A stretch of DNA of 42,233 nucleotides. Origin: Chitinophagaceae bacterium (GTDB lineage Bacteria > Bacteroidota > Bacteroidia > Chitinophagales > Chitinophagaceae). Below are positions 32,470 to 39,700 of this stretch, one piece after another. Numbering within the stretch: position 1 is the stretch's first letter; the number at the start of each line of letters is the position of its first letter. The stretch covers positions 1 through 42,233 of the forward strand of contig CANJQU010000027.1 in assembly GCA_947476485.1 (NCBI GenBank), written 5' to 3'. A model generated the notes under the pieces. The model did not search any database. It was not told the origin of the DNA and saw only the letters and a list, made by a program, of their open reading frames with translations. Position numbers and translations under genes: made by a program.

Positions 32470-35400
32470 TTAGTTTTTAATAAACTTGGCAGTAGCTATT
32501 TTAATACCATCGCGATAGCAATCGACCATGTAGCAACCAACCGGTAGGCCGGCTACGTCTATTTTCGCCTTGTTATCTGTTGCCGTCATGCTGCTCACAT
32601 TTTGTCCAAGCATATTTGTCACCGCGATATTTACGCTACCTGTGCCAATGTTGAGCAATTCCACATTAATGAACTGTGCCGCCGGGTTAGGATAAACCTT
32701 CATTTCAAGCTGGCCTGCATTCACGTTGTAAATTCCGTTTGTTGTACCAGGGGTCCTGAAATAAGTTTTCTGCGTACATCCTCCGCGATTGGTGATCACC
32801 CAATACCATTTGTTTATAGTATCTGGTGCGGCTATAGCATAGTTCTGATCATTGGCACCAATGATCGCAGTAGAATCAATGTTAACCTTATCATCATAAC
32901 CCCACTGGTAATTATCAACATCCGCATCCTTGCAGATGAACTGGCCATTGAAATAGATCACCTCAGGATTGATATTCGGTGCTGTGCTCACTGTTACAGG
33001 GAACGGACTATTGATGCCGCAGCCTGTTGAAATGTTGTTTATCAGCAGGTAAACAAGTGCATTACCCGGTGTAGTGAAATTGACGATGCAGTACTGCCCG
33101 CTTTCGCCGATAGCCCATACTTCACCATTCTCTGCAACCCAGTTGTAATGTACACCTGCCGGCGGAGGCACCGCGGCTCCAAAATTCTGATACATAGTAT
33201 TATCACATTCATTGCCCGATGGATGCACGGTGATCGCAGTTTCCAGTGGTGAAGGATTAACCGTAACTATGAGCGTTTGCGTATTTGTACATCCGTACGC
33301 TGTCAGAGTATAAGTATAAACCACTTCAGCGGCAGTAGTCAAAGTGCTGGTCAGCACACCGCTGATAAAGCCGGAATCACTTACACCGGTCGGAGTTACG
33401 CCTGGTACAACCGGGTTGCTCCAGGTAAATGTTGTGGTCGGTGTATAACTATCAGGATAATATTCGAACATAGCGCCACTGCATGTTACCGCTGTGGAGT
33501 CTGTATTCAATTTCGGATCAGGATGAACAGTAAGTGTCACATCTTCTGTATTGGTGCAACCATTTGCAGTGATAACATAAGTATAGGTAACATCAACATT
33601 AACATACGTTGTGTTGTTGAGCGAATCATTTATCACACCATCAGTACCGGTACCGGATGCGGTGAAATTCGCAACGCCGGGAACGTATAGGCGCGTCCAG
33701 GAATAAATTGCTCCGCTTGTTCCGCTCGTCGGCGTGTAGTTGAAGAACGTATTATCGCATATTGTTGCAACAGACGGATTATTGCTCAACACAGGTGTCG
33801 GATTTACATTAACCGTTACATTTTGAGTGTTCGCGCAACCTTCTGCAGTAAGTGTATACCTATATATAACCGGGATAATGCCGGCAGTGCTGTTGATCAG
33901 TATTTCACTTACCACGGCGCTCATCGCAGAGTCTGCGCTCTCAACAATGCCACTTATCGAGTCTCTTACCCATGCAAAAGAAGTGCCTGCCGTATTGCTC
34001 AGGGCGGAATATGCGAACAATGTATTACTACATATAGAATCCGGCGTAAGTGTGCTCGACAGCATTGGTGTTGGTTTAACAGTATCCGTTACACTCTGCA
34101 GATGGGAGCAACCGCTAGCTGTAAGCGAATAAGTATACGTAACGATCACCGGATCTGCACCTGGATTCACCAGCAGCTCATGAATAATACCGCTGTCGCT
34201 TGCCGGGCTGTTCGTCAGTCCCTCCGTCGTATCACGTGTCCACGTAAACCCTGTGCCTATAGTAGTGCTTCCCGGAACATAAGTAAATGTATCACGTGTG
34301 CAATTAGCGCCTGCGATCAAGGGTGTATTTAACATTGGGGTCGGATTGACTGTCAGAGTCACATCCTGAGTGTAACTACAAGTGGTCCCGCCATCACTTA
34401 CTGTGAGCGTGAAAACGTAATCTGTTACAACAGCAGAGTCTGTAGTATTGATAAGAACTTCCCCTGGATTGCCTGAGCCAGACATTCCAATATTGCTGAT
34501 ACCGGGTACAGTTTCTCGGCTCCAGGTAGAAACAGCGCTTTCAACATTAGATTCCGGAGTATAATCAAATTCCGTTTCGCTGCATATTACAGCAGAATGT
34601 GCGCTGGTAAGAATTGGGGTTGGGTATACATTCACGGTAACATTCTGTGTATCCATGCAACCTTGAAAATTAAGAATGTATTCATAAACAACTGGTACAG
34701 AAAAATTCACTGTATTATCCAGTGTTTCATCTATGTTATTAGTGCCACTTGTCGCCGTATTAGCTACCCCGGCAACTGTTGCACGGCTCCATGTATACTC
34801 AGTACTTGCTGTTGCACTGGTAGGTTCATAATGGAAAAGTGTGCTATCGCAGATAGCCGGTGGTGTCAGCGTACTGTTAAGCACAGGTATCGGCTTGTCG
34901 GTGATAGTAAAGGTGCGCGAAGCACCGATACAACCATTTTCTGTTGGAGTTACTATTATAGTAGCCACAACTGGATATGTAAATGGATTAATTGGCAAAA
35001 ATTTTGCAATTTTCCCGGTGCCGTTTACCGGAAGGCCAATATCGGGGTTATCATTGACCCAGTTAAACGTTGGCGCTAACGGCCCACCTGCGAAAGTGAC
35101 ATCTTCTGTTGAATCACCATTACATACCGATTGACTATCCACCACGTTGACAAAAGGAATTGGGTTCACCGTCACATTAAATGTATTCATAGCACTCATA
35201 CAAGCAGTAGAGCTTACCGTGAGTGTCGCCGAATAAACAGCCGATGGGGCGGCCGATGGAACAACCAGTTTAAAAGGAGAAGGAGCCATCGTACCAGTAA
35301 CGTCTGCAAAACCTGCAGTATGCGCAGCCGCGCTCCACACAATGCTGTATGTGCCCGGTATATTGTAAGTAAGTGTGATCCTTCCACCACTTGTGTCATA

Positions 35401-36615
35401 ACCCTGGGTATGCGTAAAAGAAGGAACTAAGCCCGCATTGGTATAAGATGATCCGCCGCCGCCGCCGGTCCAAACGCCGCCGCCGCCGCCAAAGTAGCCG
35501 CCACCGCCGCCACCTGAAATGCCCTGGCTGCTGCCATCACCACCCTGGTAGGCTATTCCGTCACTGCCCGATGGCCATCCCGGGTAAGTAGCACCTGCTC
35601 CACCTGCTGCCTGGGAGCCGCCTGCAGAATAATTTGATAGAGAGCCCCCGCCGTTAGTAGCGCTGCTGCCGCCGGTAAGTCCGCCACCGGAACCGCCTGC
35701 GCGTGTGCCGGTAGAATCCCATCCGTCGCCACCGCCGCCGCCTGCAATAACCAACGGGGTACCGCTGTTCCAGATATCAGAGGAACCGCCGCCGCCGCCG
35801 CCACTGCCGTAAACATAGAATGAGGTCGCGCCACCACCATTAAATCCACCCGCAGCTCCGCCCGGAGCGCCATCACCGCCAACACCACCAACGATGATAT
35901 CTAAAGATTGACCCGGAGTAACCAAAAGCGTGCCTTGCACCCTGCCACCAGCGCCAGGCGCATATGGAGGAGGGGTAGCATTCTGACGTCCGCCACGTGC
36001 TCCCTGCACATCAAAATGTATACTGTCCACTCCCGTAGGAACAGTCCATGAATTAAAACCAGCTACAGTAAAACGAGCCGTATCCGGACCTACATATTGA
36101 AGCGAATCGTAAGAAAGAAAGGCTACCGTATCACCGGCACACACTGCAGGATTTGCACCCAGCTTTAAAGATGGATGTTGGGTAACTGTAACGAAAATTG
36201 TCACAATCGCCGGATTTTGACTCCCATCATCTACAGATATCTGTATAAGGTCGTTGGTAGCGCCTGAATCAACAATGTATCGTACACCTGTTGGGGTTAC
36301 CGCAACTCCAGAAGGCGCAGTTGCGTCTAAACCTAAAACAGAACCGTTAAAAGGGTTTGCTGCAATTGACCAGATCAGGGTCTGGTCCGGATCTGTATCT
36401 GTTGCGGTCAATAAATAACCAATGTCCACAGTATCTTTCGGGCAAACTGTTAGGTACCGGGGACTGCCGCCAACGAAAAATGGCGCGGTAGCTAATGCAC
36501 GTATCTGGCTACCGAAAAGTAGCACCACCACGAAAAAAAGCAAGCTCTTCAGCCGGAATTTATTAACTCTGGGTTTGTTATCCGCCTGTAATGTGTATAA
36601 AAATCCTGATCTCAT
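32470..36615 (-). CDS. large T9SS adhesin with glycine-rich and PKD-like domains
   Basis: This 1381-residue surface protein starts at the ATG at 36615; the extension to 36654 adds nothing signal-like. Residues 1-42 hold a signal-anchor or long signal peptide (LLFFVVVLLFGSQIRALA). A cadherin/Ig-like region follows (about 45-180). Next is a glycine-rich region (about 185-417) starting with SWTVPTGVDSIHFDVQGARGG and containing GGFNGGG and GGGGGSSDI, like the ALK/LTK glycine-rich domain (PF12810-type). Then come a PKD-like domain and six tandem PKD-like repeats of about 91 residues with a paired Cys at both ends (xxICxxTxFxY and xGCxxTQ). A type A T9SS sorting domain (VYPNPAAQFINVEL) ends it. The ligand is unknown. 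Confidence 0.88.
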   Translation of the reverse strand: MRSGFLYTLQADNKPRVNKFRLKSLLFFVVVLLFGSQIRALATAPFFVGGSPRYLTVCPKDTVDIGYLLTATDTDPDQTLIWSIAANPFNGSVLGLDATAPSGVAVTPTGVRYIVDSGATNDLIQISVDDGSQNPAIVTIFVTVTQHPSLKLGANPAVCAGDTVAFLSYDSLQYVGPDTARFTVAGFNSWTVPTGVDSIHFDVQGARGGRQNATPPPYAPGAGGRVQGTLLVTPGQSLDIIVGGVGGDGAPGGAAGGFNGGGATSFYVYGSGGGGGGSSDIWNSGTPLVIAGGGGGDGWDSTGTRAGGSGGGLTGGSSATNGGGSLSNYSAGGSQAAGGAGATYPGWPSGSDGIAYQGGDGSSQGISGGGGGGYFGGGGGVWTGGGGGSSYTNAGLVPSFTHTQGYDTSGGRITLTYNIPGTYSIVWSAAAHTAGFADVTGTMAPSPFKLVVPSAAPSAVYSATLTVSSTACMSAMNTFNVTVNPIPFVNVVDSQSVCNGDSTEDVTFAGGPLAPTFNWVNDNPDIGLPVNGTGKIAKFLPINPFTYPVVATIIVTPTENGCIGASRTFTITDKPIPVLNSTLTPPAICDSTLFHYEPTSATASTEYTWSRATVAGVANTATSGTNNIDETLDNTVNFSVPVVYEYILNFQGCMDTQNVTVNVYPTPILTSAHSAVICSETEFDYTPESNVESAVSTWSRETVPGISNIGMSGSGNPGEVLINTTDSAVVTDYVFTLTVSDGGTTCSYTQDVTLTVNPTPMLNTPLIAGANCTRDTFTYVPGSTTIGTGFTWTRDTTEGLTNSPASDSGIIHELLVNPGADPVIVTYTYSLTASGCSHLQSVTDTVKPTPMLSSTLTPDSICSNTLFAYSALSNTAGTSFAWVRDSISGIVESADSAMSAVVSEILINSTAGIIPVIYRYTLTAEGCANTQNVTVNVNPTPVLSNNPSVATICDNTFFNYTPTSGTSGAIYSWTRLYVPGVANFTASGTGTDGVINDSLNNTTYVNVDVTYTYVITANGCTNTEDVTLTVHPDPKLNTDSTAVTCSGAMFEYYPDSYTPTTTFTWSNPVVPGVTPTGVSDSGFISGVLTSTLTTAAEVVYTYTLTAYGCTNTQTLIVTVNPSPLETAITVHPSGNECDNTMYQNFGAAVPPPAGVHYNWVAENGEVWAIGESGQYCIVNFTTPGNALVYLLINNISTGCGINSPFPVTVSTAPNINPEVIYFNGQFICKDADVDNYQWGYDDKVNIDSTAIIGANDQNYAIAAPDTINKWYWVITNRGGCTQKTYFRTPGTTNGIYNVNAGQLEMKVYPNPAAQFINVELLNIGTGSVNIAVTNMLGQNVSSMTATDNKAKIDVAGLPVGCYMVDCYRDGIKIATAKFIKN
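33255..34895 (-). repeat. six tandem PKD-like repeats in the adhesin
   Basis: Six units of about 273 bases (91 residues) encode a conserved core: an opening Cys (ICDSTLF, ICSETEF, NCTRDTF, ICSNTLF, ICDNTFF, TCSGAMF), a central W-(S/T/V)-R-type strand, and a closing (A/G)-C-x-(N/H/D)-T/L-Q-type end followed by VNPTP. The units are clearly related at protein level but diverged in DNA, which implies an old array. The two cysteines per unit could form an intra-domain disulfide. Confidence 0.75.
35375..36050 (-). repeat. glycine-codon-rich low-complexity region
   Basis: Runs of GCC/CCG-type trinucleotides on the plus strand (glycine GGC/GGN codons on the coding strand) encode poly-Gly blocks of up to six residues within the ALK/LTK-like glycine-rich domain. 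This is the most GC-rich and repetitive coding stretch in the adhesin and a likely place for replication slippage. Confidence 0.7.
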
Positions 36616-36685
36616 ATCAATATAGTTTATGAAATAATGCCGAAAAATACTCAATTAACAGCAGTATATTACCGATACACCCCAA

Positions 36686-36737
36686 TTTTTTTAAAAAAAT
36701 ATTTTGTTCACTGCTAATGGAACCACAATATTAGCAG
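36686..36737. other. T7A7 tract and perfect hairpin between the two surface genes
   Basis: A TTTTTTTAAAAAAA tract (36686-36699) lies before a perfect 8-bp stem, CTGCTAAT and ATTAGCAG, with an 11-base loop (36711-36737). On the minus strand the hairpin comes after the BIG2-repeat gene and the T-rich tract follows about ten bases later, so it may be a weak terminator for that gene or part of the adhesin promoter region. No clear -7 box is present. Confidence 0.4.
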
Positions 36738-36787
36738 AAAAACCCTTATACTAATTGGCGTCATCGGCAGAAAATAAGACAAAAAAA

Positions 36788-39700
36788 TCACCTCGTCACT
36801 ACGAAATGGAAAAGAGACTGCACCGCTGCGGGGAATCCGGGTTGATCTTTTGACGAAAGGCGCAAAATATACATGCCGTTGGCAAAAGAATTGTCTAATT
36901 CTATTCTTTCATTAATACTGCCACCTGAAAACAGTATTGATTTTTTATATACAACGTGCCCTAGCACATCCGTTATCTCCAGCTCAACTTCGCTTTGGCC
37001 CAGGCTGAGCCTGCCGGTAATATTAAATGTCCCTGTATTAGGATTCGGTACAAGCTTAATACCGTTCAGTCCACCGGACGTCTGTTGTACTGCCGTTTCA
37101 TCTATATTGATAATAACTCCGCCAGTTCCATGTACAATCCCGCAATAGCTGTCACCGGAGATCACACATATAATTGTATCATTATTTGTAAAACTACTGC
37201 TGATAAATGTGTCCGATGTGGCTCCTGGAACAGCAATCCCATTGATCGACCACTGATAGGTGATACCGGTTCCGCCACCGGTTACCAATGCGATCAAAGT
37301 ATCTGCCTGTCCGGGCGTTAAATTCACACCGGGATATGCAGTTACGCTTACCGCCGGACTAAGCAACGGCACCACAGTAACATTTATATTATTAGTACTA
37401 TACGTAGAATCGATCACAAGGCATTGATAATTGCTATGCATTACGCAGAAAATATTGTCGCCATTAGCCGGCACAAATGTATAGGTACTCCCCCACCCGG
37501 CGCCGATGCCATTCTTTACCCACCTGTAGGCTGGTGCACTCCCGCCATTCACAGGATCGGGGACGATGGTAACCGGTAAGGTTGCACAAACTGAGTCACC
37601 GGGACTGATGGATATGCTTACAGAGGGTGTAAGATTGGGCGTCGTCGTCACGGTAAAAGAGTCCCGTGCTGAGGCTGGAGTGACACAAACAGCGGAACTG
37701 ATCATGAAAACGGATACAACGTCTCCATTAAAGGGTATATATGTATAAGTACTATCAGGGCCTGTAGCGCTTACGCTGATACCGTTTACAAACCAATGAT
37801 AGGTCGGGGCGCTCCCTCCTAAAACCGGGACGGCTCTGAATATTGCCAGGCTCCCCTGGCAAACTGTATCCCCGATGCTGGTAGTAACCGTAACAGATGG
37901 TGCGGCAATCGGCGTGATGCCGATGACAGCACTGCCCGACATATTGCGGGTACAACCAGTAATTGAATTAATTGCAACGACGGTATAAGTTCCGGCTGCC
38001 GTAAATGGTCCGTAAAGCAGCGCACCGCCGGTACCGCCCTGCATGGTCACAAAGGAGGTATCCCGGTACAAAAAGTAGCCCGTGCCGGTCTCTGAACCAT
38101 TGAGGCCCACAAAAAGGCCCGTTCCACCCGAACAATAGTTTCCGCCGCCGGTCATGTCAAAAGATGCTGGCAACGCATGTACCGTAACAACAGTAACGGC
38201 GCTGCACCCACTGGGCAGGCTATACGAGATCAATGTGATACCGGATGCTACCGCAGTAGCCGCGCCGGCTCCTGAACCAATAGTTGCCACAGTAGTTGTC
38301 CCACTACTCCAGGTGCCGCCGGGAGCAAGATCACTGAATGTATATCCCGAACCTACGCACAAGCTCGTGCTGCCGGATATGGGATATAGTGGATTTACTG
38401 TAACATTCTTTGTCACGAAACAGCCGGTGAACTGTGTATAGGTAATAGTAACGGAACCGCCGGATACACCTGTCAGGACACCTGCTCCAGGAGCTACGCT
38501 GCCAACACCCGGATTGCTACTGCTCCACGTACCGCCGGTAGAGGCATCCGTTAACGAAATGGAGTACCCCTGGCAAACGAGCGATGGTCCTACAATTGCT
38601 ACCGGATAAGGATTTACAGTTACGATAGCTGTTGTAGTACACCCTGTAGGAAGCGTATAGGTAACTGCGGCAGTTCCGAGCGCCAGCCCGGTTGCAACTC
38701 CGGTTATGGCGTTGATCGTTGCTATAGAGGTCGGTGCAATGCTCCACGTTCCGCCGGTGAGTGTGTCGCTAAGCGCAGATGTTGCGCTCAGGCAAATGCT
38801 CCGGTTGCCGGCAATAACAGATGGCAACGGACTAACAGTAAATAACATAGTTGCTTTGCAACCGGTGAGCAAAGAATAAGAAAATGTCACAGTGCCTGCA
38901 GACAAACCACTTACCAATCCCGTTCCGGACCCTATCGTTGCAATTGCCACATTGCTGCTGCTCCAGGTGCCGCCTGTCGTACCGTCGGTCAGTATGGTTC
39001 CTGCGCCAGCGCAAACATGGTTGAGACCCGCAATGGCCACCGGCGAAGGATTGACAGTAAGCCCCATTGTTGCAACACAACTCGTTGGCAAGGTATATGT
39101 AACAATTGTTGTCCCTGCGCTTACACCCACAAGCAAACCAGTAATGGTATTCACGGTTGCTACGCCGGGAGGGCCTGAGCTCCAGTGGCCGCCAGGTGTA
39201 TCATCAGTTAGAATAAAACTCTGCCCGGTACATATGACCGACGGTCCCAGAATTGAAGTTGGCAGAGGATTTACAGTCACAACAGCCGTAATAAGGCATC
39301 CGCTGCCCAAAGCATACGTTAAAATGCTTGTACCTGGTGACACGCCTGTAACTGTACCTGTCGTTCCGTTAATACTAGCAATTGTGGGACTGGTACTCGT
39401 CCATGCTCCCGAAGCTGTGGCACTGCTGAGATTTGACGTCAGCCCAACACAAACTGTAAGCGTTCCGGTTATCGGGAACGGTGATGCAAGTACGGTTTCC
39501 GTGAAAACAACCATGCAGCCTGTCGAAATCTTATACGTGACTATCGTGGATCCGGCAGCAACACCTGTTACAACACCCGTAGTGCTGCCGATTGTTGCAA
39601 TGCCGCCGGAAGACGAAATGCTCCAGGTGCCACCCGTAGTAATATCACTGAGGGTCACTGAGCTCCCGGTACACACACTCCCTGCACCAGAAATAGGCGC

